Positions 7,814 through 16,999 are shown, counted from the stretch's first letter. The stretch: 64,000 nt of DNA from Terriglobia bacterium (GCA_020072845.1 JAIQGF010000007.1:62001-126000); one strand, 5' to 3'. Translations and numbers: made by a program. The notes: generated from the sequence alone by a model not told the origin.

Positions 7814-10126
7814 ATGATGGATCAGAGGCAGTTGAGCGCAGGGAACAACATTCCTGTTCCTTACGAGCCCCAATCGGTTGAATTTCCCGCCATTCCGATA
7901 ACCTCCGGCTACTATCCCGTACAACAACCAGGTGTCTCGATCTGGGAGTACCTGCGCACGTTGTACAAGCACCGCTGGCTGATCCTGGCGTCCCTGGTGA
8001 TCGTGACGACGCTGGCGACCATCGCCACGGTGCGGATGACGCCCATTTATGAGGCGACGGGACGAATCGAAATCAACCGGCCCGCACAGGACATCCTGCC
8101 GTTCAAGGACTCCAGCGCGTTTGCCGGCGGCGGGGGCGATGACGACGCGGTCGAGCTCGAGACCCAGGTCAAGATCTTGCAGAGCGATGCGCTGTCGGCC
8201 GATGTGGCGCGGCGGCTCTCCGGGCCCTCGGCTACTTACCTGGGAATCAAGGCGAGCGCCGCCACCATGGCCGGAGACTCGGGAAAGCTCGACGTGACGC
8301 AGACCGCGCGTTCGGCGGGCAAGATCAAGTCCGGCCTGAGCGTCAGCACGGTGCCGCGGACGCGGCTGGTGGACATCCGCTATGCCAGTGCCAGTCCGCA
8401 AGTGGCCGCGGAAATCGTGAACACCACGATTGATGCCTACATTGAACGCAATATCCGCAGCCATTTCGAGTCGACGATGCAGGCGTCGGAATGGCTGTCG
8501 AAGCAACTGACCGATCTGCGCCTGAAGGCGGAGACTTCGCAGCAGCGGCTGGTGGATTACCAGAAGCAAAAGCAGATCGTCGGCGTGGATGATAAACAGA
8601 ACATCACTCTCTCCAAGCTGGATGAGCTGAACCGGCAGTTGACACAGGCCGAGGCGGAACGCATCCAGAAGGAGGCCAACTACCGGATCACGCAAACCGA
8701 CGACCCCGAACTGATTGCGAACCTGTCCAAGTCAGGTGAAAACACGTTGCTGGGCACTCTGAAGGCGCAAGAAGCTGCGCTGAAGACGCAGATTGCACAA
8801 ATGCAGGTGCTGTACGGGCCGTCGCACCCGAAAATGGCGGAGGTGCGCAACCAACTGGCAGCAGTGGAGCTTTCCATCCAGGGGGAACTCAAGCGCAGCG
8901 CGGCACGGCTGCGCAGCGAGTACCAGATTGCGGCCCAGCGCGAGAGCATGTTTCGGCATGAGTTCGAGAATCAAAAGCTGGAAGCCAATGCGCTCAGCGA
9001 GAACGCGATCGAGTACACGATGCTGAAGCGCGACGCGGACACCAGCCGGCAACTCTACGACGGACTTCTCCAGAAGTTGAAGGAGGCGCAGGTCTCGGCG
9101 GGGTTGAATTCCAGCAACGTGCGGGTGGTGGACGGCGCCGCCGTGCCGTCACATCCGGCGCGGCCGAATAAGCGGCTCAACGTGATGCTGGGCTTGTTAC
9201 TGGGCCTGGCCAGCGGCGTAGGCCTGGCGTTCCTGATCGAGTCGCTGGATACCACCGTCAGTTCCCCGGAAGAGGCGGAAGCCGCCGCCGCGCTGCCGTC
9301 GTTGGGAGTGATTCCGCTGAGCGCGCGCGCGCCGGTCCGGAAATTGCTGGCTCGGTCCAGTACGGCTGCTGCCCCAGACCATGGCGAATCGCAGATGGTA
9401 GCCCATTTCCGTCCGCGTTCGCAGTCCGCCGAGGCGTACCGCGCGCTGCGGACGTCGCTGCTGCTCTCCGGCTCGGGCACACCGCCGAAGACGATCGTGA
9501 TCACCAGCCCGCTGCCGCAGGAGGGCAAGACCTCCACCGCGATCAACTGCGCCGTGGTGCTGACGCAGATGGGCGCGCGCGTCTTGCTGGTGGATTGCGA
9601 TCTGCGGCGTCCCAGCATTCACCGCGCGCTGGGCATGCCGAACCGCACCGGGATGAGCACGCTGCTGGCCACGGGCAAGGGCTTCGACAGCATCGTCCTG
9701 AAGTCGCAGCAGATCCCCAACTTGTGGGCCGTGCCGGCGGGGCCGCCGCCGCCGCAACCGGCGGAGCTGCTCTCCTCCAAGTTCTTCCAAGAATGCCTGA
9801 CGAAGTGGAAGCAGGAATACGATCACGTCCTCATTGACACGCCGCCGGTGCTTTCGGTGACCGACGCGGTGGTGCTCTCGGTGTATGCCGATTCGGTGGT
9901 CCTGGTGGTTCGCTCCGACGTCACCACGAAGAACGCGCTCCGGCAGGCGCGCGACCTGCTCCTGCAGGTGAATGCGCGCGTGACCGGCACGTTATTGAAC
10001 GGCGTGGACCTGACCTCGCCCGGGTCCTACTACTACTATTACGCGTATGGTTACGGGCAGAAGAACCGCTACTACAACGAATCGCGGCAAAGCGAATCGC
10101 GACAGAGCGAATCGCGGCAAAGCTGA
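7814..10126 (+). CDS. polysaccharide co-polymerase / tyrosine autokinase (Wzc-like BY-kinase)
   Basis: The 770-residue protein has a Wzz-like chain-length domain between two membrane segments (about 53-75 and 453-477) with coiled-coil periplasmic arms. A BY-kinase domain follows: Walker A in SPLPQEGKTST (near 563), Walker A' VLLVDCDLRRP (near 592) and Walker B VLIDTPPVLS (near 671). The C-terminus has the expected tyrosine cluster SYYYYYAYGYG for autophosphorylation, then three exact ESRQS repeats. Such kinases control polymer length and export. AGGAG at 7808-7812 fits ATG 7817 better than ATG 7814. It heads the plus-strand gene set. Confidence 0.92.
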   Translation: MMDQRQLSAGNNIPVPYEPQSVEFPAIPITSGYYPVQQPGVSIWEYLRTLYKHRWLILASLVIVTTLATIATVRMTPIYEATGRIEINRPAQDILPFKDSSAFAGGGGDDDAVELETQVKILQSDALSADVARRLSGPSATYLGIKASAATMAGDSGKLDVTQTARSAGKIKSGLSVSTVPRTRLVDIRYASASPQVAAEIVNTTIDAYIERNIRSHFESTMQASEWLSKQLTDLRLKAETSQQRLVDYQKQKQIVGVDDKQNITLSKLDELNRQLTQAEAERIQKEANYRITQTDDPELIANLSKSGENTLLGTLKAQEAALKTQIAQMQVLYGPSHPKMAEVRNQLAAVELSIQGELKRSAARLRSEYQIAAQRESMFRHEFENQKLEANALSENAIEYTMLKRDADTSRQLYDGLLQKLKEAQVSAGLNSSNVRVVDGAAVPSHPARPNKRLNVMLGLLLGLASGVGLAFLIESLDTTVSSPEEAEAAAALPSLGVIPLSARAPVRKLLARSSTAAAPDHGESQMVAHFRPRSQSAEAYRALRTSLLLSGSGTPPKTIVITSPLPQEGKTSTAINCAVVLTQMGARVLLVDCDLRRPSIHRALGMPNRTGMSTLLATGKGFDSIVLKSQQIPNLWAVPAGPPPPQPAELLSSKFFQECLTKWKQEYDHVLIDTPPVLSVTDAVVLSVYADSVVLVVRSDVTTKNALRQARDLLLQVNARVTGTLLNGVDLTSPGSYYYYYAYGYGQKNRYYNESRQSESRQSESRQS

Positions 10127-10183
10127 TCGTCGGCGGCCGGGCTGGCTTTGCTTAGGATTGCCAGGCACGGCCGCGAACTTCGT

Positions 10184-11461
10184 ATGCGCATCGAGCTGCA
10201 CTCTCCCGGACGCAAGCTCCTGTACGGCCTGCTCTGCCTGGGCCTGATCGCGGGATACGTGTATCGAGCGGGGCGCGGTTACGTGGTTTCGCATTCCCTG
10301 GACAGCACCGACCCCGAGGTGCTGGAGCGCGCGGTGCGATTGGAACCGCAGAACGCCGAGGCCTGGTACCGGCTGGGCAGGGTGCGCTCCGTACTCCTGC
10401 AGGATATTCCGGGATCGATTGCGCCGACGCAGCGTGCCCTCTCGCTGGATCCCCGCCACGCACGCTACTGGCTGGACCTGGGGCTGGCGTATGAATACAC
10501 GGGTGACGCGGCGGCCGAGCGTAACGCAATCGAAAACGCCGTGCGCTTCGATGCGCACGACCCCGACATTGCATGGGAAGCCGGCAACTTTTATCTCGTG
10601 GCCGGCAACACGGACCGCGCGCTGCCGCTGTTGCGGGCCACCCTGGAAGGTGACCCCACATACAAGCATCTGGGGCGGGCCATCCTGCTCAGCTTGCGCG
10701 CCACCAACAACGATTACGCGCGTGTGCTCGAAGAAGTAATCCCGCGCAACCCGAATCTGTATGTTGATTTCAGCAACCTGGCGGTGAGGACCAACCGCTT
10801 CGATGCTGCCGACATGATCTGGTCGCGCATGCTGGGGCTGGGCAAACGCGTATACCTCGGATCCACGAGAGCCTATTTTTCCTCTTTGATCGAGCGCAAC
10901 GATTCGGCACGCGCACGTTCCGCCTGGAATGACCTCGCCAAGGTGAACCCCGAACTGGAGCCGTATCAGTACACCGATAACCTGGTGGTGAACGGGCGAT
11001 TCGAAAACAACATCCTGAATGACGGCTTCGACTGGCACTACAACCGCAACGACGCCGTGCCCCTGGAGATCGACACTACGGGAGTTCACGGAGGAACCCA
11101 CGCGCTGCTGATGACGTTTACCGGCCAACCGGTGGCCGAGTTGGGTTTGCGGCAGATCATCCCGGTGGACGCCGGCGAGTGCTATGAGTTCTCGGCATTC
11201 TTGCGTACCAGCGAGTTAGAGGGTGTCGGCGGCCCGCAATTCTCCCTGCGCGATGAAAAGACCTCGCGCAGTTACGTGCTGACCGAATCCATGACGGGTA
11301 CGCACGGATGGGAGCAGCGCCGGCAGACGTTCCGCACCGATCCGGGCACGTATTTCCTGGACTTGAGAATCGTGCATGAGCGCCCTCTGACGACCATTCG
11401 CGGGCGCGCGTGGGCCGACGATGTGCGCCTGACGCGCGTCGCACCGGAGGCGTGCCGGTGA
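10184..11461 (+). CDS. membrane-anchored tetratricopeptide-repeat protein of the polysaccharide locus
   Basis: The protein has one N-terminal membrane segment (KLLYGLLCLGLIAGYVYRAG) and then TPR-like helices (NAEAWYRLGRV, HARYWLDLGLAYEYTG) over roughly residues 40-240. The last 150 residues look like a beta-sandwich, possibly carbohydrate-binding. TPR proteins often scaffold export or polymerisation machinery. The listed start is ATG 10184 (425 residues); an upstream TTG at 10148 is possible. The 3' end overlaps the next gene by four bases (GTGA), so they are translationally coupled. Confidence 0.7.
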   Translation: MRIELHSPGRKLLYGLLCLGLIAGYVYRAGRGYVVSHSLDSTDPEVLERAVRLEPQNAEAWYRLGRVRSVLLQDIPGSIAPTQRALSLDPRHARYWLDLGLAYEYTGDAAAERNAIENAVRFDAHDPDIAWEAGNFYLVAGNTDRALPLLRATLEGDPTYKHLGRAILLSLRATNNDYARVLEEVIPRNPNLYVDFSNLAVRTNRFDAADMIWSRMLGLGKRVYLGSTRAYFSSLIERNDSARARSAWNDLAKVNPELEPYQYTDNLVVNGRFENNILNDGFDWHYNRNDAVPLEIDTTGVHGGTHALLMTFTGQPVAELGLRQIIPVDAGECYEFSAFLRTSELEGVGGPQFSLRDEKTSRSYVLTESMTGTHGWEQRRQTFRTDPGTYFLDLRIVHERPLTTIRGRAWADDVRLTRVAPEACR

Positions 11462-12834
11462 AAATGCCCGTTTCGGCGGCGTTCGGTACATCCTCGAGTT
11501 TGACCTGGCCGGAAGCAAGTGATCGCGCATCCTGGTGGAACCGCGTGCTTCTGTTAGGACTCGGCATCGTCATCGCCTTCGCCGTGCTGGCATTTGGCAC
11601 GACGGAGCCCTGGTCCGAATTAATCCTCGAGTGCGCGGCCGCAGGGTTGTTCCTGCTGTGGGCAGCGCACCAGGTGGTGCAAGGGGCCATCGAATTACGA
11701 CCCAGCCCGCTTTACCTTCCGGCGCTCGCCTTCGCCCTGCTGGTTGCGGTGCAACTGGTCACCGGAATCTCGGCCTATCGCTATGCGACGTTGCAGGAGG
11801 CCATCCGTTACCTTGCATACGGGCTGCTGATGTTTGTCGCCATCCAGTGCTTCCATAGCCGCCAGCAAATTCATGGCTTCCTGACCGGCATGACGATCTT
11901 CGGGGCCATGCTGGCGGTGTTTGGCATCATCCAGGACTTCACGGCGAATGGGAAGATTTACTGGGTCCGGCGGCCCCAATTCACCGCCTGGGGCTTCGGC
12001 CCTTACGTCAACCACAGCCACTGGGCAGGGTTGATGGAACTGTTGACACCGCTGCCGCTGGCGTTGATGATGCGGCGCCGCAACTCCGGAGCGCAGACGG
12101 TGCTGCTGGGATTCGCCGCCCTGATGATGGGGAGTACCATTTTCCTGTCGGGATCACGCGGGGGCATGATTTCCTTCGCGGCGCAAGTCGTGCTGGGGGC
12201 GGCGCTCTTGCTGCTTCGCGGCCGGTCCAGCGAGCGGCTTCGCGACGTTGCCATCCTGGCGGTGATCGGAGTGGTCTTCCTGGCATGGGCCGGAGGCTCG
12301 CGGGTCACCGACCGCATTGAGAGTGCCTATACTGCCGACGGCGCCACCATGAGCAACACGCTGGATGCGCGCTTCCGGCTGGCATTGTTTAAAGACACGC
12401 TGTTGATGGCCAAGGCGAGGCCGATCGCGGGATGGGGGTTGGACTGCTTTACCCGTGTTTTCCCCCGATTCCAGACCTTCTACAGCGATCGTTTCGTGAA
12501 CGCGGCGCACAATGATTACTTGCAATTGCTGGCAGAAACCGGAGTCATCGGCTTCGCCATCATGTTGTGGTTCGTGATTGCGATGTTCCGCTCGGGGTTG
12601 CGGCCCAGAGTCCCGCCGGGTTTTGTGTCGTCGGCGAAAATGGCGGCCACGCTGGCGTGCACCGGGATCCTGGTGCACAGTTTCATGGACTTCAACCTGC
12701 ATGTGGGCGCAAATGCGGCGCTCTTTTACGTCATGGCGGCCCTGGCGAGCGCCGAAGAGGTGGAAGGCGCCGGGCAACCGCTGGCGGCCCACCACAACGG
12801 ACCGGTGCTGGTGCACGACATTACCCTGTGCTGA
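11458..12834 (+). CDS. O-antigen ligase / polymerase family membrane protein
   Basis: This polytopic protein of about 458 residues has 10-12 hydrophobic segments. A large loop with NHSHWAGLMELLTPLPLAL and ARPIAGWGLDCFTRVFPRF matches the Wzy_C/WaaL superfamily, whose members polymerise glycan repeats or ligate them to lipid. GTG 11458 is chosen because GGAGG precedes it by 7 bases and it overlaps the previous TGA as GTGA; ATG 11464 is the alternative. Whether it is polymerase or ligase cannot be told from sequence alone. Confidence 0.82.
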   Translation: MKMPVSAAFGTSSSLTWPEASDRASWWNRVLLLGLGIVIAFAVLAFGTTEPWSELILECAAAGLFLLWAAHQVVQGAIELRPSPLYLPALAFALLVAVQLVTGISAYRYATLQEAIRYLAYGLLMFVAIQCFHSRQQIHGFLTGMTIFGAMLAVFGIIQDFTANGKIYWVRRPQFTAWGFGPYVNHSHWAGLMELLTPLPLALMMRRRNSGAQTVLLGFAALMMGSTIFLSGSRGGMISFAAQVVLGAALLLLRGRSSERLRDVAILAVIGVVFLAWAGGSRVTDRIESAYTADGATMSNTLDARFRLALFKDTLLMAKARPIAGWGLDCFTRVFPRFQTFYSDRFVNAAHNDYLQLLAETGVIGFAIMLWFVIAMFRSGLRPRVPPGFVSSAKMAATLACTGILVHSFMDFNLHVGANAALFYVMAALASAEEVEGAGQPLAAHHNGPVLVHDITLC

Positions 12835-12933
12835 TCCGGGCGTTGACGCCAGCAGCATTGAGGAGTATCCATCGTCAGCAAGGCAACTCCCATCGTTCAC
12901 GCCGATACTGCCGAATTCGACCCAGCGCAGGGG

Positions 12934-14064
12934 TTGCTGATCCGCGCTCTCGCAGACCCGGATCAGCTTGACGAGTATTGCAGCGAAACCCGCAAAAACC
13001 TGGACTGGACACCGGTTTTCGAGCTGGCCGAAACGCAAGGAGTGTTCCCGGCGCTGGCCAGCCGCCTGGAGCCGCTGAACCAATTCCTGGACCCGGAAGT
13101 GCGGGCGGCAGTTCGCCACCGGTTTGAGTTGCACGTGCGCCGCAGCCTGGTGATGACCAGTGAACTGGTGCGCATCCTGCAACTGCTGTCGTCAATCAAG
13201 ATCGAAGCGATTCCTTTCAAAGGCCCGGCCCTGGCAGTATCGCTGTACGGCGACGTCGCGTCTCGGGAATATTCCGACCTCGACGTCCTGGTCAAGCGCG
13301 CACAGGTTGCGGCGGCGGCGGCGGCCATGCGCCATGCCGGATACTCACAGGTGTACCCGGTGAAGGAGGAGCACCAGGAGCGATTCCTGGACTCGAACTA
13401 TGAACTGGCATTCTCGAGCCCGGCGGGAATCCTGATCGAATTGCACTGGGACATCGCTCCGCGACACTTCTCGATGGCGCTTCCGGCGCAGGAACTCTGG
13501 GCTCCCCTGGAGACGGTGGTTGTCGGGGGGATGCAAGCGCCCGCGTTGTCGCCGGAAAACCTGCTGCTGGCGCTCAGCGTTCACGGCGCACATCACCTGT
13601 GGAGAAAGCTTGCGTGGATGCTGGACATCCACCGGCTCATTGCGATTACGCCGGAGATCAACTTCGGCCAGGTACTCCGAAGAGCGCGCGGCGCGGGGAT
13701 CGAGAGAATCGTCCTGCTCGCGCTGGCGCTGGTGCAGTCGGTGTTCCACACGCCGCTGCCGGCCGATGTCCAGCAAGCCATCGCGCAGGATCGAGCGGTG
13801 GCGGCACTCGCCGGCGAAGTCAGGCGGGAGTTGTTATTCCACGAGGGATTCTCGGACGTGCAGTTCCATGGCTTTCTGCTGCGCGTCCGCGAACGCTGGC
13901 AGGATCGAGTCCGCTACGCTTCGCGGTTCGTGCTGACGCCGACCATGCAGGAATGGACGACCGTGCGCCTGCCGCGCCCCGTCCATTTCCTTTACTCCGG
14001 CATGCGCGTGCTGCGCGGGGTCGCGAAGGCGGGGCGCATGGTGTACCGCAGCGTCCGGGGCTGA
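12934..14064 (+). CDS. nucleotidyltransferase family protein (NTP_transf_5-like)
   Basis: The protein carries the minimal nucleotidyltransferase pattern: IPFKGPALAVSLYGD, then the metal-binding SREYSDLDVLV. An all-helical C-terminal half includes the family-typical HGAHHLWRKLAWMLDIHRL. It resembles the uncharacterised nucleotidyltransferases seen near HprK-like and PqqD-like genes, and it faces that operon here with only 13 bases between stops. The TTG start at 12934 is doubtful. The frame is open back to TGA 12859-12861, and GAGGAG (12860-12865) precedes an in-frame ATC at 12871, so the true N-terminus may be about 21 residues longer. Substrate unknown. Confidence 0.75.
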   Translation: MLIRALADPDQLDEYCSETRKNLDWTPVFELAETQGVFPALASRLEPLNQFLDPEVRAAVRHRFELHVRRSLVMTSELVRILQLLSSIKIEAIPFKGPALAVSLYGDVASREYSDLDVLVKRAQVAAAAAAMRHAGYSQVYPVKEEHQERFLDSNYELAFSSPAGILIELHWDIAPRHFSMALPAQELWAPLETVVVGGMQAPALSPENLLLALSVHGAHHLWRKLAWMLDIHRLIAITPEINFGQVLRRARGAGIERIVLLALALVQSVFHTPLPADVQQAIAQDRAVAALAGEVRRELLFHEGFSDVQFHGFLLRVRERWQDRVRYASRFVLTPTMQEWTTVRLPRPVHFLYSGMRVLRGVAKAGRMVYRSVRG

Positions 14065-14077
14065 AAGGGCCGCAGAT

Positions 14078-15172
14078 CTATTGCAGGCGGATCTGCACCA
14101 GTCCTGCGAGTGCCGCCGCGGCATTGATTCCGCGTGCCAGCATGTTCGCGGTAGGAATTCCCGTGCGCACGAACGACTTCTCGCAGTCCGCCGTGGAGGG
14201 CCCGTGCATGTCGCCTTCCATGTAAGCCAAGCCCGGGCAGCGCGTGCAGGACGCGACGTGAGTGCAACTGGAGCAGGTGGGCAGATCGCGGGCGCGGATG
14301 GCGCGCACTTCCTTCAACTGCGGCGAGTCCTTCCAGATGTCAATAAATCTCTGCCGCCTTACGTTCCCACAGGGCAGCGGAAACTGCACGCAGGGATAAA
14401 CGTCGCCATAGGGCGAGACGTAGCACGCGGTGTGTCCGGCGCTGCACGGCAATCCATCCATGACGTCGTCGTCGGCCGCGGGCGGCGGAGCGCAAAACTC
14501 CTCGACGTTGCCGACCACGGCGGGATCCCGGAATGTCTCCTGCAAAACCTTGGTCGTAGCCCGCATGCGCAGGGTCGACGGATTCCCGTCCATCATCGGC
14601 GTGATGGTGGGATCGAGGGTGTAATTGGCGCCCAGTTCCGCCGCCAACTCATGGACGCCGAGATGGTGGTCCATGTTCTGCCGCATGAGGACATTGGCAA
14701 TCGTCACCTTCAGCCCCTGCGACTTCAAGAAACGGATGGCGGCGATGCTTCGCTTCAACGAGCCGGGCAGCTTGGTAATGCCGTCGTGCACCTCGGGGCG
14801 ATCCGAGTAAATACTGATCTGCACCTGTTCCACACCGAGGTTCTTGAGCCGCTGCGCCTCTTTTTCGCGGATCATGACCGCGTTGCTCTTGATCTTGACG
14901 TTGAACAGCAGCGAGCGGGCATAAGTAACGATGTCGAAGAAATCTTGCCGCAGGAGCGGCTCTCCACCGCTGATGGTGAGAAACAAGATGCCTGCCTCGG
15001 CCAACTGCTTCAGCAGGTCCTTGATCTCCGCAAGGCTGAGCTCGCCTTTGTCGTCGTGGTCGAGGTAGCAGTGCTCGCAACGCTCATTGCAGCGGTAGGT
15101 AATGTCGAGCTGCGCGCTGATGGGAATGCCCAGCGCCAGCGCGCGCGCATTGACGTCGACCATCAGGCTCAT
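14078..15172 (-). CDS. radical SAM/SPASM peptide-maturase-like enzyme
   Basis: The 364-residue protein has the radical SAM signature CNERCEHC (CxxxCxxC, residues 28-35) followed by LTISGGEPLL. Its C-terminal SPASM-type region has seven or more cysteines (CSAGHTAC, GDVYPCVQFPLPCG, CSSCTHVASCTRC). SPASM enzymes commonly modify ribosomal peptides such as sactipeptides and the PQQ precursor. The start codon overlaps the PqqD-like stop by four bases, so the two are coupled, as expected for a PqqD recognition domain delivering a peptide to its radical SAM enzyme. The target is probably the 59-residue peptide at 16795-16974 (inference). Confidence 0.85.
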   Translation of the reverse strand: MSLMVDVNARALALGIPISAQLDITYRCNERCEHCYLDHDDKGELSLAEIKDLLKQLAEAGILFLTISGGEPLLRQDFFDIVTYARSLLFNVKIKSNAVMIREKEAQRLKNLGVEQVQISIYSDRPEVHDGITKLPGSLKRSIAAIRFLKSQGLKVTIANVLMRQNMDHHLGVHELAAELGANYTLDPTITPMMDGNPSTLRMRATTKVLQETFRDPAVVGNVEEFCAPPPAADDDVMDGLPCSAGHTACYVSPYGDVYPCVQFPLPCGNVRRQRFIDIWKDSPQLKEVRAIRARDLPTCSSCTHVASCTRCPGLAYMEGDMHGPSTADCEKSFVRTGIPTANMLARGINAAAALAGLVQIRLQ

Positions 15173-15480
15173 CGCGGCTCCTGTTGTGGCAACTTCGCGC
15201 TTTCCCCAATCGGATCCGGTGAAACCAGCAGGATCCCGTGCTGCGCCAGTTCCTGCACGAACGACGAGGCGTCCTGGTACGCCGCGTCCGCGTCCACCGC
15301 AAAGTCGCGGCAGACGCGCTGCTCCACGATGTCACGCAGCGGGGTCGCGCCATCGGCCGATTCCCAGATCGCCGTCGCCACCGGGTTGAGGGTAAACAAG
15401 GTGGAATCCACCGCTGACATGACGATGGTCTCGCCACCCAGGTTGCGGGAAGCTATCGCCGAACTCCGTGCAATGTACAT
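15169..15480 (-). CDS. PqqD-like peptide chaperone (RiPP recognition element)
   Basis: The 103-residue protein MYIARSSAIASRNLGGETIV... has the PqqD pattern: a small beta-hairpin, then LFTLNPVATAIWESADG and a helical repeat DIVEQRVCRDFAVD. PqqD domains bind the leader of a precursor peptide and present it to a maturase. ATG 15480 is chosen because it overlaps the HprK-like TGA by one base (TGATG) and the domain begins there; the longer upstream open frame is a shadow. Its end overlaps the radical SAM start by four bases. Confidence 0.82.
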   Translation of the reverse strand: MYIARSSAIASRNLGGETIVMSAVDSTLFTLNPVATAIWESADGATPLRDIVEQRVCRDFAVDADAAYQDASSFVQELAQHGILLVSPDPIGESAKLPQQEPR

Positions 15481-16292
15481 CACCCGATCAACTCCCATAC
15501 GCGGGCGTCGGGAACGAACACCAGCCGCTCCATGCGCACCCGCGTCGCAAATTCGCATGCATTCTGAAACACCGTTCGCACCAGCTCCGGCTCGTGAGCG
15601 AAGAATAAAGTATTTCTCAGCAGCATGCCGGCGGCTTCGGCAGGATCAACCGGCGCGAAGCGGTTTTCCGGACCCTGCACGAGAAAATAGACCGCCTCCA
15701 GCGGCGCCGAAATGTTTTCCCCAATTTTCGCCAGCTCGCCCGCGAACGGCGTACCGTAGGCGCGGTAGCCGCCGGCCTCGCGGCGGACGTAGGAAATCTC
15801 GTCCGTGAGCAGCGTAACGTCCGCCGGCGCCAGCCGCGATATGGTGGTCTTGCCTGCGCCTGAAATTCCGGAAAACAGGAACGCCTTGCCGTTGCGGATA
15901 GCGCCGGCGGCATGCAGCAGGAATCCGCCCTGGCGCGCCAGGATAAGGCTGTGCAGGATGCGCAGCACGGCATCGATGGAGTAGGGATTCGCCGTCTGGC
16001 GGACGCGGCCGCGGCCTTCGGCCGGATTCCACTCGGCGCGGAAGTCGCCCCGGCGCATGGACCACAGCCCGTCGCGGCACCACACCTTGACGTCCTCGTC
16101 GGGATGGGAAGACTCCGGCGCGCACAGCTCCACCGCCAACTCGAACTCCGGCGCGGCGGCGTCGTCCACAAACGTGTCATAGCGCGACCGCAGCATGTCC
16201 TGGAAGACGGGGTCGGAGGTGCGCACATCAATGGCGATGCCCCCGATGTGAATGGCGATCCGGTCGAGCGTGGTTGGCGCGGCTACGGACAC
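15480..16292 (-). CDS. HPr kinase-like serine kinase
   Basis: The 270-residue protein has the HprK-type P-loop FSGISGAGKTT preceded by GGFLLHAAGAI. The acidic Walker B region LLTDEISYV follows, then FAGELAKIG. It lacks the N-terminal HPr-interacting domain of canonical HprK. Related small kinases in lasso peptide clusters phosphorylate the precursor C-terminal serine; the peptide next to this gene ends in Ser-Ser, so that role is plausible. The GTG start has GAGGA just upstream. It ends one base into the PqqD-like gene. Confidence 0.8.
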   Translation of the reverse strand: MSVAAPTTLDRIAIHIGGIAIDVRTSDPVFQDMLRSRYDTFVDDAAAPEFELAVELCAPESSHPDEDVKVWCRDGLWSMRRGDFRAEWNPAEGRGRVRQTANPYSIDAVLRILHSLILARQGGFLLHAAGAIRNGKAFLFSGISGAGKTTISRLAPADVTLLTDEISYVRREAGGYRAYGTPFAGELAKIGENISAPLEAVYFLVQGPENRFAPVDPAEAAGMLLRNTLFFAHEPELVRTVFQNACEFATRVRMERLVFVPDARVWELIG

Positions 16293-16320
16293 ATATCCTC
16301 GTTCGATCGGCCGGGTAAGC

Positions 16321-16782
16321 TCAGAACGTCATGCTCCGCCGCCACGCGTGTACCCGCAGCGCCACGCGGCTGGACCATGCTCGCCGAAACAGGAACGACG
16401 CCAACTGCGGCGCCCGTCCCCAGCGCGTCCGGCACACCCCACGCGCGCCGCGCGCGATGTTGGTCACGCAACCCAGAACTTGCGAAGCCGCCACCGGCGG
16501 ATCGGAATGCGGAGTCGCATCGCCCTGCGTGACGACCCACCTCTCTCCCTCGGCCTCCCGAATGCGGGTGACGCGGTGGATAAACAGGCGCTCGCCGCGC
16601 CGGTAGAGCACGATCTCGCCCCGCTTTAGCTGTTCAGGACGGCACCGCTTGAGGGTGAGCACGTCGCCCGGCCACACCGAGGGGAGCATGCTCTCTCCCC
16701 AGGCCCGCAGGCGCAAACGGCCGAATTGCTTCAGCACGTCGAGCGCTACGGTCATAGCCGGACTGTCGCCCACCGCAAGCAA
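16321..16782 (-). CDS. S26-type signal peptidase-like protein
   Basis: The 153-residue protein has a signal-peptidase fold signature: the catalytic-serine box WGESMLPSVWPGD, then RGEIVLYRRGERLFIHRVT and VVTQGDATPHSDPP. A histidine sits where bacterial LepB has its lysine, as in SipW/ER-type enzymes. No clear transmembrane anchor is visible, and the C-terminus is basic. It starts 12 bases after the 59-residue peptide gene, so leader removal is an attractive role (inference). TTG 16782 gives the longest protein; ATG 16755 is an equally possible start. Confidence 0.75.
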   Translation of the reverse strand: MLAVGDSPAMTVALDVLKQFGRLRLRAWGESMLPSVWPGDVLTLKRCRPEQLKRGEIVLYRRGERLFIHRVTRIREAEGERWVVTQGDATPHSDPPVAASQVLGCVTNIARGARGVCRTRWGRAPQLASFLFRRAWSSRVALRVHAWRRSMTF

Positions 16783-16794
16783 GCGTCGCCCGGC

Positions 16795-16974
16795 CTAGGA
16801 GCTCTTGGTGTTGAGGTGACACTGCTGCTGGGTGGAGTCGTGCTTGCCACAGCTCAGCGCCATGGTTTCGAAGATCCGCTCATGACGGAACGAAGGCTTC
16901 TGATACGGCTTCTTCGGCAGCTTACCCTCGGCCGCCGGATTCGACTGCGCGGTTGAGCGGTCTTCGTTAGACAT
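16795..16974 (-). CDS. 59-residue candidate RiPP precursor peptide
   Basis: This small gene starts at ATG 16974 with AGGAG about 11 bases upstream and ends in TAG. The product has a polar N-terminus, then KKPYQKPSFRHERIFET (21-37), containing the YxxPxF/L pattern known to bind PqqD-type recognition domains. A 21-residue tail, A39 to S59, contains C42, D46, C52 and a terminal Ser-Ser. It sits directly upstream of peptidase, HprK-like, PqqD-like and radical SAM genes on the same strand. A precursor role is inferred from motif and context; no known family is claimed. Confidence 0.75.
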   Translation of the reverse strand: MSNEDRSTAQSNPAAEGKLPKKPYQKPSFRHERIFETMALSCGKHDSTQQQCHLNTKSS

Positions 16975-16999
16975 ATGGTTATTCACTCCTGCCTTCATT

